In this document: in pieces, positions 1 through 8,221 of the stretch
Numbering within the stretch: position 1 is the stretch's first letter
How the letters are laid out: each line of letters starts with the position of its first letter
From: Paractinoplanes rishiriensis
Lineage (GTDB): Bacteria > Actinomycetota > Actinomycetes > Mycobacteriales > Micromonosporaceae
Assembly (NCBI RefSeq): GCF_016862375.1
Contig: NZ_BOMV01000039.1
Span: forward strand, 124,001 to 188,000
Direction: 5' to 3'
Length of the DNA stretch: 64,000 bases
Notes under the pieces: generated by a model
Seen by the model: only the letters and a program-made list of their open reading frames with translations
What the model was told of the DNA's origin: nothing
Databases searched by the model: none
Program-made: the position numbers and the translations under genes

Positions 1-1085
1 GGCGACATCATCAGCCCGGCCGGCCAGGCCGCGGCCGCAACCTTCGCCACGTCGGCCACGGTCACCGCTCGTACGTCCGCAATCATCTGCTCGACGTCCT
101 GGACCTCGCGCCCCACCAGCAGGCCGAAGGCCTGTCCCGGCAGCCGCGCGCCGACGTCGTCGGCGTGCTGCATGGCGTCCACCCGCTTGTTGACCACCGC
201 GGTCACGTCGGCCGGGTCGATCCGGCCGGCCCGCAGCGTGGCCAGCACGTCGACGAACCCGCCGACCACCGCGCCCTGCTTCTCGGGCAGCGCGTCGGCG
301 ACCGCGGTGACGATCACGCTGTCGGTGCTGAACGGCTGGTAGTCGGTCTGCACCGTGTAGGACAGGCCGGCCTCCTGCCGCAACTCGCGGAACAGCATCC
401 GCTCCAGCACCGCGGTGTAGACCCAGGTGGCGGCCGAGCGCGGCAGCACGCTGTCCCACACCACGCCGCCGGCCGAGCCGCAGAAGTAGGCGGGCGTCTC
501 GGGCAGCGCCGACGAGGGTGCCGGCGTCGGCTGCCGGACGCCGGACGGCAGGTCCAGCCGCAGGTCTTCGGGCACCGCGTCGCCGGCCACCCACAGCACC
601 GCGTTCTCCCTGGTGAAATAGCGATCCACCCAGGAGCGCAGGTGGTCCGCGGTGATCGCCGGCAGCCCCCACTCGGGATAGCTGACCGTGCCGTAGTCGA
701 GGGCGCCGTGCCGCCACAGCGCCATCTGGTCGGCCACGCCCTGGCTGCGCCCGTTCGCCTCGGCCTGGAGCAGGTCCTTCTCCACCGCGAGCCGCTGCAT
801 CGGCAGGTTGCGCAGCGACGCGCAGACCCCGTTGAGGAACGCGACGATCTCGTGCTCGGCGCCCTGCATGTGGAAGAAGGTGAACTCGATGCCGGTGGCG
901 CCGTTGTAGTGGTAGTCGGTGATGCCGACCGAGTGCAGCGCCAGATGCTCGATCAGGTGGGTGATGCCGCGCCGGGCCAGGGGTTCGTCGGCGAACCCGA
1001 CCCGGAAGGCGAGTCCGGCCTGTGTCGGTCCGGTGGTCGGCGCCAGCAGCGTGTCGACGCCGTCGACCACGAGCCGTTTGATCAT
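1..1085 (-). CDS. M16-family (insulinase-like) zinc peptidase, 3' end cut by the window
   Basis: The first 361 residues are present and the C-terminus lies outside the window. An inverted zinc motif HLIEH (HxxEH, residues 43-47) is followed by an E-x6-E pair (E102/E109), the usual arrangement of active M16 metallopeptidases. A second half with the family's typical LRQEAGLSYTV stretch follows. The ATG at 1085 has a strong GGAGGAG site and overlaps the stop of the upstream gene by 4 bp (ATGA), so the two are translationally coupled. The substrate is unknown; it could be peptide maturation or turnover. No signal peptide is seen, so it probably acts in the cytoplasm. Confidence 0.85.
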   Translation of the reverse strand, partial: MIKRLVVDGVDTLLAPTTGPTQAGLAFRVGFADEPLARRGITHLIEHLALHSVGITDYHYNGATGIEFTFFHMQGAEHEIVAFLNGVCASLRNLPMQRLAVEKDLLQAEANGRSQGVADQMALWRHGALDYGTVSYPEWGLPAITADHLRSWVDRYFTRENAVLWVAGDAVPEDLRLDLPSGVRQPTPAPSSALPETPAYFCGSAGGVVWDSVLPRSAATWVYTAVLERMLFRELRQEAGLSYTVQTDYQPFSTDSVIVTAVADALPEKQGAVVGGFVDVLATLRAGRIDPADVTAVVNKRVDAMQHADDVGARLPGQAFGLLVGREVQDVEQMIADVRAVTVADVAKVAAAAWPAGLMMS

Positions 1086-2038
1086 GTTTCTCCTCCCGCG
1101 CCCGCCAGCGCCCAGTGCCGGCGGGTGTTGAAGTTGTCCAGCGCGCCGCCCTGCAGGTAGCCCCACGGTAGTTCGGTCGCCAGATTGCCGAGCATGGCGA
1201 ACACCGAAGCCGCGGCGCGCTGGTCGTCGAGGAGACCGAACACCATGGCGAAGCCGTTGGCCACCTGAACCCAGCCGGGGTCGCGGCGGAAGTCGGGATG
1301 CCAGACGGATCGCTGTGCGGCCTCATAGATCTCGGCCCGGACCGGACCGTCCTGCAGGTAGCGCAGGCTGGGTTCGTCGCCGTCGAGGTCCAGCCAGTGC
1401 TCGATGTGCCCCTCGACCACAAGGCCGGCCTGCAGCGCGCCGGGCGGTGCGGCCAGCATCGCCTCGCGGCACCACGGGTGCAGCAGTTCCCAGCTGCCGC
1501 TCCACTTGGGACACAGACGCTGCAGGAACTGGATCTGGCCGGGCAGGTGGTGCGGGTCGAGCGCGGCCAGCTTGTGGTAGCGGCGGCGGGTCTCGGCCAG
1601 GCCCATCTCCAGGCCGCGGGCCGAGATCAGCCGGGCCGTCCAGAGCGCCGGGTCCGCCGGGTGCCGGGCCAGGCCGTCGAGCAGCACCACCTCGGCCCGG
1701 CGCAGCCAGTCGTGGAAGGTCGAGAACTGCTCGGACGAGACGTGCTGGGCGCGGGCGCCGGAGCGGATGCCCCAGCCGATCCGGATCAGATGCATGCCGA
1801 GCATCGCGGCCGCGCCGCTGTCGTCCGGGTCGGTCAGCACCACGTACCGCAGAAGGTCCTCGAGGTCGTCGCTGTCCGCACCGATCCGCAGCAGCATCGT
1901 CCGGCCCACCGGCGACGCCGCGTCGACGACCCGGCGCACCCCCGCCCAGTCCCGCGCGGCCAGCGCCGCGCGGACCGCGTTCACCTCAGGATATGCGGCC
2001 GCCGGGTCGAGTGTCGCGGCAGTGGCGGTGTCGGACAT
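1082..2038 (-). CDS. Uncharacterised helical protein (DUF4034-like), coupled to the M16 peptidase
   Basis: The product is about 318 aa, soluble and rich in alanine and tryptophan. It looks like a helical-repeat (TPR-like) fold, with a CPKWSGSWE motif near the middle that I associate, from memory, with actinobacterial proteins annotated DUF4034. No catalytic motif is visible. I chose the ATG at 2038 (MSDTATAA) because the protein body starts there; in-frame ATGs at 2050 and 2080 lack a better ribosome site, so the start is uncertain. It overlaps the M16 peptidase start by 4 bp, which suggests the two proteins work together. Confidence 0.7.
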   Translation of the reverse strand: MSDTATAATLDPAAAYPEVNAVRAALAARDWAGVRRVVDAASPVGRTMLLRIGADSDDLEDLLRYVVLTDPDDSGAAAMLGMHLIRIGWGIRSGARAQHVSSEQFSTFHDWLRRAEVVLLDGLARHPADPALWTARLISARGLEMGLAETRRRYHKLAALDPHHLPGQIQFLQRLCPKWSGSWELLHPWCREAMLAAPPGALQAGLVVEGHIEHWLDLDGDEPSLRYLQDGPVRAEIYEAAQRSVWHPDFRRDPGWVQVANGFAMVFGLLDDQRAAASVFAMLGNLATELPWGYLQGGALDNFNTRRHWALAGAGGET

Positions 2039-2083
2039 GCGCGGCAGCATAAATGAGTCGGACCATTTACGGTGCCCCATATC

Positions 2084-3262
2084 TCAGGGCACCAGCGGGT
2101 CCTCCAGCAGCCGCTCGAAGGCCAGCTCGGCGGCGCCGATCAGGGCCGCGTCGTTGCCGAGTTCGGGGGTACGCAACCGGATGTGCTCGCGGCACGCGGG
2201 CAGCGCGATCGCGTTGAGCCGGCTGCGGATCTGTGCGGCCGCGACCAGGTAGAGGTCGCGCAGCGTGCCGCCGAAGATGACCGCCTCGGGGTTGAAGATG
2301 TTGACCAGGTTGCCGACGCCGAAGCCGATCCACTCGCCGATCTGGCGCACCGCGAACTGGGCCTGGCTGTCCCCGCGCATGGCCGCCTCGACCACGCCGA
2401 GCACCGCCTCGCGGCCCGTCTCGTCGCCCCGGCCGGCGTGCTTGAGCAGCGCGTACTCGCCGATCTCGGTCTCCCAGCAGCCGCGCGAGCCGCAGCTGCA
2501 CTCCCGGCCGTACGGGTTGACCACCATGTGGCCGACCTCACCGCCGTACCCGCCATGCCCGGCGATCCGCCGGCCGTCCGCGATGATCCCGGCGCCGACC
2601 CCGACGTCGCCGTACAGGTAAATGACGTTGTCGCAGCCCACCGCAGCGCCCCGGCTGTGCTCGACCAGCGCGGACACGTCGGCGTGGTTGCCGACCGTGA
2701 GCTTGCCGGTGTCGCCCAGCTCGGACCGCAACGCGGCACCCACCGGCTCCTCGACCCAGCCGATCGTGGGCGCGAGCCGGACCACGCCGTCCTCCCGCCG
2801 CACCATGCCGGCCACCGCCACCCCGGTGCCCACGTAGCGGGCGTCGCCGGGCACCTCGCGGCGCATCTCGTGGACGAACTCGGCCAGCGGCTGCACCGCG
2901 TCCAGTACCTGCATGCCGCGCGGCCGGTCGGTCTCCCGGCTGTCCAGGATCTGCCCGCCGAGGCCGACCCGGGCCGCGCGCAGCCGGTCCACCTCGATGC
3001 TGAGCGCGTACGCGTAGACCTTGGCCGACTCCGGCCGGACGACCAGCGAGGGTCGCCCGGCCCGGCCGGTCTCCCGCGGAGTCCCCTCGGAGACCAGGCC
3101 CGCGGTGGTGAGCTCGGCGGTGAGCGCGCCGATGGTGCTGCGGTTGAGCCCCAGCACGGTGGTGAGTACCGCCCGGGACGTCGCGCCGTGCACGTGTACG
3201 TACCGCAGCAGCGTCCCGAGGTTGTGCCGGCGGACCTCCTCCTGACTGGGGGCCGGACGCAT
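2084..3262 (-). CDS. ROK-family transcriptional regulator (XylR/NagC type)
   Basis: A 392-aa protein with an N-terminal winged-helix domain (about residues 5-75) followed by a ROK sugar-binding fold. The ROK zinc motif is clear (CSCGSRGCWE). Where ROK kinases have the catalytic Asp in a NDAN-like motif, this protein has NHAD, so kinase activity is unlikely and a pure sensor/repressor role is favoured. The ATG at 3262 (MRPAPSQEE) is preferred over an ATG at 3280 because a G-rich stretch sits upstream of it. It lies just downstream of a sugar ABC importer on the same strand and most likely represses it until sugar binds. Confidence 0.9.
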   Translation of the reverse strand: MRPAPSQEEVRRHNLGTLLRYVHVHGATSRAVLTTVLGLNRSTIGALTAELTTAGLVSEGTPRETGRAGRPSLVVRPESAKVYAYALSIEVDRLRAARVGLGGQILDSRETDRPRGMQVLDAVQPLAEFVHEMRREVPGDARYVGTGVAVAGMVRREDGVVRLAPTIGWVEEPVGAALRSELGDTGKLTVGNHADVSALVEHSRGAAVGCDNVIYLYGDVGVGAGIIADGRRIAGHGGYGGEVGHMVVNPYGRECSCGSRGCWETEIGEYALLKHAGRGDETGREAVLGVVEAAMRGDSQAQFAVRQIGEWIGFGVGNLVNIFNPEAVIFGGTLRDLYLVAAAQIRSRLNAIALPACREHIRLRTPELGNDAALIGAAELAFERLLEDPLVP

Positions 3263-3310
3263 CAGCGTGCCGCCCCCCATCCGAGGCTATCGTTCATCGG
3301 ATTCCGGCGT

Positions 3311-4567
3311 TCATCGGTTTCCGGTTGCTGCCGCCCTGCGCCGGGCGAAGGCGTCGACACTCGCCGCGATCAGCAGGATGATGCCGGTGAAAATGTACTT
3401 GGCACCGGACTCCAGGCCCATCAGGCCCATGCCGTTGTCGATCACGGCGATCACCGCCCCACCGACGACCGCGTTGATCACCTTGCCCTTGCCGCCGAAG
3501 AGGCTGGTGCCGCCGATCACGGCCGCGCCCACCGAATAGAGCAGGATGTTGCTGCCGCCGGTGTTCGGGTCGACCGAGTTGGCCCGGCTGACCGCCAGGA
3601 TGCCGCCGATCGAGGCCATGAAGGAGCCGATCACGAACACCGAGATGCGGATCCGGTCCACCGGGATACCGGCCCGGCGGGCCGCCTCGGTGTTGCCGCC
3701 GACCGCGTAAACGTGCCGGCCGTACGTGGTGCGGCCCAGCACGAACGTCCAGAGCACCAGGAACACCGCGATGATCGGCGCCACGATCGGCACGCCCTTG
3801 ACCGAGTTGAGCACCGGGTTGATGCTCCGCTCCTGGGTCAGGATCGCGGTGGCCACCAGCACCACGATGGCGAGCGCGGCGATCCGCATGAGCACGATGC
3901 CCATCGGGTCGGTGACCAGTCCGCGGGCCGCCCGGCTGCGGACGTTGTTGAGCTGGACCAGGGCGTAACCGATCACACCCACCAGCGCGATGCCCCAGCT
4001 CAGCCCGACCGGGAGGTTGCTGTTCGCCAGATTCAGCACGAACTCGTCGCTGATCGAGATGTTCTTGCCGCCGCCGAGCAGCAGCAGCAGGATGCCCTGG
4101 AAGCCGAGGAACGCGGCCAGGGTGACCACGAACGACGGGATGCCGAATTTGGCGACCAGGAAGCCGAGCAGGAAACCGATCACGATGCCGGTGACCATCG
4201 CGGCCGGGATGGCGACGTACCAGGCCATGCCGTGGGTGGTGAGCAGGATCGCCATGATCGCGCCGCACACGCCGCTGGCGAAGCCGGCGGACAGGTCGAT
4301 CTCACCGAGCAGCAGCACGAAGACCAGGCCCATGGCGATGAAGACCACCTGGGCGCTCTGCGAGAAGAGATTGGCGAAGTTGAGCGCGCTGAAGAACTGC
4401 TCGCGCGCCACGCCGAAGATCAGGGCGAGGACGATGAGGCCGGCGACGGCCGGGATGCTGCCGAGGTCGCCACCGCGCACCCGGCCCCAGTAGTCGTTGA
4501 GGTGGCTCGCGACGGTCGGCTTGACGACCTTGACGCCGCCCGCCGTGGTGGTCGTGGTCGTGCTCAC
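3311..4567 (-). CDS. Sugar ABC transporter permease (XylH/RbsC family)
   Basis: About 418 aa with many hydrophobic segments and the EID-LS-G loop (GEIDLSAG) typical of the BPD_transp_2 carbohydrate permease family. The N-terminus is a threonine run. The GTG start at 4567 has GGAGG upstream and overlaps the stop of the ATPase gene by 4 bp (GTGA). The open frame runs further upstream, but that part is a shadow of the ATPase gene. It should form the membrane channel of a xylose/ribose-class importer with the two following entries. The exact sugar is inferred only from family resemblance. Confidence 0.9.
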   Translation of the reverse strand: MSTTTTTTAGGVKVVKPTVASHLNDYWGRVRGGDLGSIPAVAGLIVLALIFGVAREQFFSALNFANLFSQSAQVVFIAMGLVFVLLLGEIDLSAGFASGVCGAIMAILLTTHGMAWYVAIPAAMVTGIVIGFLLGFLVAKFGIPSFVVTLAAFLGFQGILLLLLGGGKNISISDEFVLNLANSNLPVGLSWGIALVGVIGYALVQLNNVRSRAARGLVTDPMGIVLMRIAALAIVVLVATAILTQERSINPVLNSVKGVPIVAPIIAVFLVLWTFVLGRTTYGRHVYAVGGNTEAARRAGIPVDRIRISVFVIGSFMASIGGILAVSRANSVDPNTGGSNILLYSVGAAVIGGTSLFGGKGKVINAVVGGAVIAVIDNGMGLMGLESGAKYIFTGIILLIAASVDAFARRRAAATGNR

Positions 4568-5379
4568 TTGTCGCCTCCCGGCGTGATGTCCACGATGTCC
4601 CCGTTGAAGTCGGCGGGCTTCTCCGGCGGCAGGCCGATGTTGCCGCTGCGGCCGCTGGTGATCAGCTCGACGACCTGGGCGTGGGACACCTCGGTGGCCT
4701 TGACCTGGGCGGCCATCCGGCCGAGGTAGAGCGCCGCGATCCGGTCCGACACCGCGAACACGTCGTTCATGTTGTGCGAAATCAGTACCACGCCGAGTCC
4801 GTTGTCCGCGAGACGGCGAACCAGCTCCAGCACCTGGGCGGTCTGCGCGACGCCGAGCGCCGCGGTCGGCTCGTCCAGGATCACCACCCGGGAGTTCCAG
4901 AGCACCGCCTTGGCGATGGCCACGGTCTGCCGCTGGCCGCCGGAGAGGCTCGCGACCAGTTGGCGCAGCGACTTCACGGTCCGCACCGAGAGGCTGGCCA
5001 GGGTGTCGCCGGCCATCTGCTCCATGGTCGGCTCGTCCAGCACGATGCCGCGCTTGCGCTCCCGGCCCAGGAACATGTTCTGGACGATGTCCAGGTTGTC
5101 GCAGAGCGCGAGGTCCTGGTAGACGACCTCGATGCCCAGCCCGGACGCGTCCCGCGGGCTGTGGATGGCCACCTGGTTGCCCTCGAAGGTGATCGTTCCG
5201 GCGTCGATGGTGTAGATCCCGCTGACGCACTTGACCAGCGTGGACTTGCCGGCGCCGTTGTCGCCGACAAGCGCCGTGACCTCGCCGGGATAGACGCTGA
5301 GGCCGACGTCATGCAGAACCTGGACGGGACCGAAGCTCTTGTCGATCCCGTTGAGTTCCAGAAGGGGTGTCGCGGCCAC
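4564..5379 (-). CDS. Sugar ABC transporter ATP-binding protein (single-domain)
   Basis: A 271-aa ATPase with Walker A GDNGAGKST, signature LSGGQ, Walker B VVILDEPTAALG and the H-loop SHN. XylG/RbsA proteins usually carry two fused nucleotide-binding domains; this one has a single domain, as in FrcA-type systems, and would act as a homodimer. It starts with GTG at 5379 behind AAGGAG. It is coupled by a 4-bp overlap to the permease and follows the binding-protein gene after about 125 bp that contain a hairpin. Confidence 0.93.
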   Translation of the reverse strand: MAATPLLELNGIDKSFGPVQVLHDVGLSVYPGEVTALVGDNGAGKSTLVKCVSGIYTIDAGTITFEGNQVAIHSPRDASGLGIEVVYQDLALCDNLDIVQNMFLGRERKRGIVLDEPTMEQMAGDTLASLSVRTVKSLRQLVASLSGGQRQTVAIAKAVLWNSRVVILDEPTAALGVAQTAQVLELVRRLADNGLGVVLISHNMNDVFAVSDRIAALYLGRMAAQVKATEVSHAQVVELITSGRSGNIGLPPEKPADFNGDIVDITPGGDK

Positions 5380-5415
5380 GCTGGTTCTCCTTCGCGCTGA
5401 GTGACCGGGGGGTTG

Positions 5416-5447
5416 GGGGTGGACCCGACTCCGGCGCCGCCCACCCC
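5416..5447. other. Hairpin between binding-protein and ATPase genes
   Basis: GGGGTGG (5416-5422) pairs with CCACCCC (5441-5447). There is no T-tract. Such intercistronic stems often protect the upstream mRNA, giving more binding protein than ATPase and permease; that role is inferred. Confidence 0.4.
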
Positions 5448-5504
5448 GGAGGGTGAACGGCGCCGTCGTCAGTCGTACGGGACCAGCCCGTCAACAGCTA
5501 GCGG

Positions 5505-6611
5505 TCAGATGCCCGCTTCGGTGCACTTGGCGGCGAACTCGCCGGTGCACAGCTCTTCCTTGGTCACGAAGCCGTCGGCGACGACGTCCTTGACGTTGGC
5601 CTTGGTGATCGTCACCGGGGTGAGCAGCACCGACGGAACATCCTTGCCCGACTTCGGGTCCTTGATGGTGCCGGTGGCCGTGGTCGGCTTCTGGCCCTTG
5701 ACGATCGCGATGGCGAGTTCGGAGGCCGCGTCGGCCTCCTTCTTGATCGCCTTGTAGACCGTCATGCACTGGTCGCCGTTGAGGATGTTCTGCAGGCCCT
5801 GCACGGTCGCGTCCTGGCCGGTGACCGGGACCTGGCCGTTCAGCTTGTTCTTCTTGAGCACCGCGATGGCCGCGTTACCGAGACCGTCGTTGGCGGCCAG
5901 CACGCCCTTGATGTTCTTGTCCTGGGTGAGCATCTGCTCGAAGATCGTGCCGGCCTGCGCGTTGTCCCAGTCCGGAACGGACTGGTCCGGACCCTTCACG
6001 TACTCGCCGCCCTGGTACTTCGGGTCGAGGACCGAGTCGTAGCCCTGCTTGAACAGGGTGGCGTTGTTGTCGGTCGGGGAGCCGTTCAGCTCGGCCACGA
6101 CCGGCTTGGTGGCCTTCTTCTCGGTCAGGCAGTCGACCAGGCCCTGACCCTGCAGCTCACCGACCTTCACGTTGTCGAAGGACACGTAGTAGTCGGCGCC
6201 GCCGTTGGGCGTGAGCCGGTCGTAGTCGATGGTGGCGATGCCGGCGCGCTTCGCCTTGTCGAGAACCGCCTTGCCGGTGCCGTCGTCCAGGTTCACGATC
6301 ATCAAGACCTTCACGCCGCTGGAGATCATGCCGTCCGCGATGGTCTGGAAGGCGGTCTTGTCGCCCTGGGCGTTCTGGATGTCGGCCTGCACGCCGGCCG
6401 CGGCGAAGGCCTCCTTGAGGTACTTGAGGTCGGCCGTCGCCCACCGCGCCGAGCTCTTGGTGTCGGGGAGGATGACGCCGACCTTGCCGGTGGCGGCGGC
6501 GGTGCTGCCAGTGCCGGCGCTGCCGGCGTTATCGCTGTTGTCGCCGCACGCGGCAATGCTGCCGGTGGCGAGCAAGCCGACCGTGGCGAAAGCGAACAGT
6601 CCCTTACGCAT
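5505..6611 (-). CDS. Sugar-binding lipoprotein (XylF/RbsB family)
   Basis: A 368-aa periplasmic-binding-protein-type receptor. The N-terminus has a lipoprotein signal peptide ending in the lipobox SIAAC, followed by a Gly/Ser/Thr linker. The body is a type I binding fold with SARWATAD and DGLGNAAIA segments like those of xylose and galactose receptors. It is first in its transcription unit, ahead of the ATPase, permease and ROK regulator genes. The ATG at 6611 has AAAGGA upstream. It captures sugar outside the membrane and delivers it to the permease. Xylose is the best guess, supported weakly by a xylO-like half-site upstream. Confidence 0.92.
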   Translation of the reverse strand: MRKGLFAFATVGLLATGSIAACGDNSDNAGSAGTGSTAAATGKVGVILPDTKSSARWATADLKYLKEAFAAAGVQADIQNAQGDKTAFQTIADGMISSGVKVLMIVNLDDGTGKAVLDKAKRAGIATIDYDRLTPNGGADYYVSFDNVKVGELQGQGLVDCLTEKKATKPVVAELNGSPTDNNATLFKQGYDSVLDPKYQGGEYVKGPDQSVPDWDNAQAGTIFEQMLTQDKNIKGVLAANDGLGNAAIAVLKKNKLNGQVPVTGQDATVQGLQNILNGDQCMTVYKAIKKEADAASELAIAIVKGQKPTTATGTIKDPKSGKDVPSVLLTPVTITKANVKDVVADGFVTKEELCTGEFAAKCTEAGI

Positions 6612-6956
6612 TCCTGTGTCCTTTCGGATATTCCGGGCCTTCGATCGGATGCGGTGTTGCGCTGCGGGAGGCTGTCGCTCCCCAAGACGCGGTCAGTTCA
6701 AGGGCTAGTTTGTTGTGCCCGGCAACGTATTCCCGTTACGGCCCGTCGCACAAGGAGCGCGCCCGGCCGATCTGGTCACCCGGGATAACAATCCGGCAAC
6801 ACGGCAGTGACAGTGGGACCGCCTGGACTCTCAGCCGTCCACCGCGAATGCCGGTGCCCCGCTTCCCTAAGTGACGCTAGGTCACGCCGCGGTGCCGCTT
6901 CTCCGAACTTGGCGACAACCAGTTACGCGGAGGGTAACGATGTGGTAACGGCACGC
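6612..6956. promoter_or_regulatory. Promoter region of the sugar transport operon with candidate operators
   Basis: No gene is supported here. CTAGTTTGTTG (6705-6715) matches the left half of the classical XylR operator (TTAGTTTGTTT) at 9 of 11 positions, and GTTG...CAAC (6712-6726, 7-nt spacer) forms a short inverted repeat over it. A second inverted repeat GTGAC-5-GTCAC lies at 6871-6885. Either could bind the ROK regulator encoded downstream. No convincing -10/-35 pair was found. Confidence 0.4.
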
Positions 6957-7442
6957 TCAGGCCCGCACGGCGGCGGTCGTCGCTCCGGTCAGCCGGATCA
7001 GTTCGGCCGGGGCCAGTGCCACCTGCAGACCACGACGACCGGCCGAGACCAGGATCCGCTCGTGGGTCAGCGCGGACTCGTCCACCACCGTGGGCAGCTT
7101 CTTCCGCTGCCCCAGCGGACTGATCCCGCCGCGGACATATCCACTGCTTCGCTCGGCCACGGCGCGATCAGCCAGCCCGGCCCGCTTGCCGCCCACCGCA
7201 TGGGCGAGCGCCTTGAGATCTACGTCACCGGCGACCGGCACGACGGCCACCACGAGGTCGCCGTCGACGTCCACCACGAGCGTCTTGAAGACCCGTTCCG
7301 GCTCCACGCCGAGCGCCTGCGCCACCAGGGCTCCGTAGTCCGGTGAGCTGGGTGAAACCTGGTAGGAGCGCAGCTCGAAATCCACCCGGGCCGCCGCAAG
7401 GACGGCGGTCGCCGGGGTGCTGGCGATGGTCTTCTTTCCCAT
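6957..7442 (-). CDS. ybaK: Cys-tRNA(Pro)/Cys-tRNA(Cys) deacylase, YbaK/EbsC family
   Basis: A 161-aa single-domain YbaK protein. Typical features are the KTLVVDVDGDLVVAVVP strand pair, the conserved lysine in VFKT, and the GGISPLGQRKKLP segment shared by YbaK proteins. These enzymes hydrolyse cysteine wrongly attached to tRNA(Pro) in the cytoplasm. It stands alone, facing away from the sugar operon promoter region, with a 153-bp AT-richer gap upstream. Length and motifs fit the family well. Confidence 0.9.
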   Translation of the reverse strand: MGKKTIASTPATAVLAAARVDFELRSYQVSPSSPDYGALVAQALGVEPERVFKTLVVDVDGDLVVAVVPVAGDVDLKALAHAVGGKRAGLADRAVAERSSGYVRGGISPLGQRKKLPTVVDESALTHERILVSAGRRGLQVALAPAELIRLTGATTAAVRA

Positions 7443-7595
7443 GCCGAAGACGCTACTCAGCCCCTCGCATGCACATCGACGGGCCTCACGGCAACCGCCG
7501 TTCGGACGATGATCCCGGGGCTAAAAGATTGATGATCTTCAACAAATCGGCTCTTAGATTCATGATCGATAATGTCCTTAATTCAAGGAGCGGTT
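7443..7595. promoter_or_regulatory. AT-rich divergent intergenic region
   Basis: The base composition is clearly lower in GC than the surroundings, with runs such as ATGATCGATAATG and an inverted repeat AAGAT-5-ATCTT at 7525-7539. AAGGAG at 7585-7590 is the ribosome site of the following secreted-protein gene. It probably holds the promoters for ybaK (minus) and the secreted protein (plus), but no clear consensus promoter is visible. Confidence 0.4.
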
Positions 7596-8159
7596 TTGAG
7601 CAACGTACGACGGGGGATGCTGGGCGCGGCGGTTGTCGCCGGTGTGATCGCGATTGCTGCGACGCCTGCCCAGGCAGTGAAGCTGTACGACTCGAACACC
7701 CAGTGGTTCCAGACTTCGGGGTCGGGCTACTACGCCTCGATGACGATCAACACGGACACCAGCTACTCGAACTCCAACAAGAACATCCGTCTGGCATCGG
7801 CGAGCAGCTCGGGCGGCGTCTACTACTACGGCCCCTACGGCGACACGCCGCAGACCGCCACGGATCTGGTGCAGACGTGGACCGTCAGCGTGAACGGCTC
7901 CAGCGCGGTGGCCTGCAGCGTGGGCTACCCGTCCGGCGCTTCCTGCTCCATCAGCTCGGACAGCAGGACCCTGACGGCGACCGACAGCACCGACTTCAAC
8001 GCGAGCAAGCCGACGTCCACGTCGCTCCCGGCGACGAACTTCCTGGACAACACCGGCTTCAACTACATCCAGATTCAGTCGAACTGGAAGGCGTCCTTCA
8101 AGATCAACGGGACGACCGTTGTGCGCAACGTGGGCGAAAACAACTACCACCACGCGTAA
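7596..8159 (+). CDS. Secreted small protein of unknown function
   Basis: About 187 aa. TTG at 7596 is chosen as start because AAGGAG lies 5 nt upstream and the resulting N-terminus is a clean Sec signal peptide (RR charge, hydrophobic AAVVAGVIAIAA core, AQA cleavage site). The mature part, about 160 aa, is rich in Ser, Thr, Asn and Tyr and looks like a beta-fold. It has two cysteines in VACSVGYPSGASCS, close enough for one disulfide. I recognise no family. The gene sits 62 bp before a membrane-anchored protein gene on the same strand, and its upstream region is unusually AT-rich. Confidence 0.75.
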   Translation: MSNVRRGMLGAAVVAGVIAIAATPAQAVKLYDSNTQWFQTSGSGYYASMTINTDTSYSNSNKNIRLASASSSGGVYYYGPYGDTPQTATDLVQTWTVSVNGSSAVACSVGYPSGASCSISSDSRTLTATDSTDFNASKPTSTSLPATNFLDNTGFNYIQIQSNWKASFKINGTTVVRNVGENNYHHA

Positions 8160-8221
8160 CAGGTCCGGCACGGCAATGACGTGCCGGTATCTCTGACAGC
8201 TTCGACAGGTATGGACGCCAG

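Noticed and set aside
165..1160. Long plus-strand open frame over the M16 peptidase
   Set aside because: Gly/Arg/His-rich translation with no domain; it is the antisense shadow of the minus-strand peptidase with its HxxEH motif and ribosome site.
2072..4729. 885-codon plus-strand frame over the ROK regulator and sugar permease genes
   Set aside because: Low-complexity Asp/His/Arg composition typical of high-GC antisense frames; the minus-strand ROK and permease proteins have clear families.
3311..5230. Extended start for the sugar permease
   Set aside because: The extra N-terminus is a shadow of the ATPase gene; GTG at 4567 has GGAGG and a GTGA overlap.
5416..5447. Rho-independent terminator after the sugar-binding protein gene
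   Set aside because: The stem has no T-tract on the minus strand, and transporter genes continue on the same strand.
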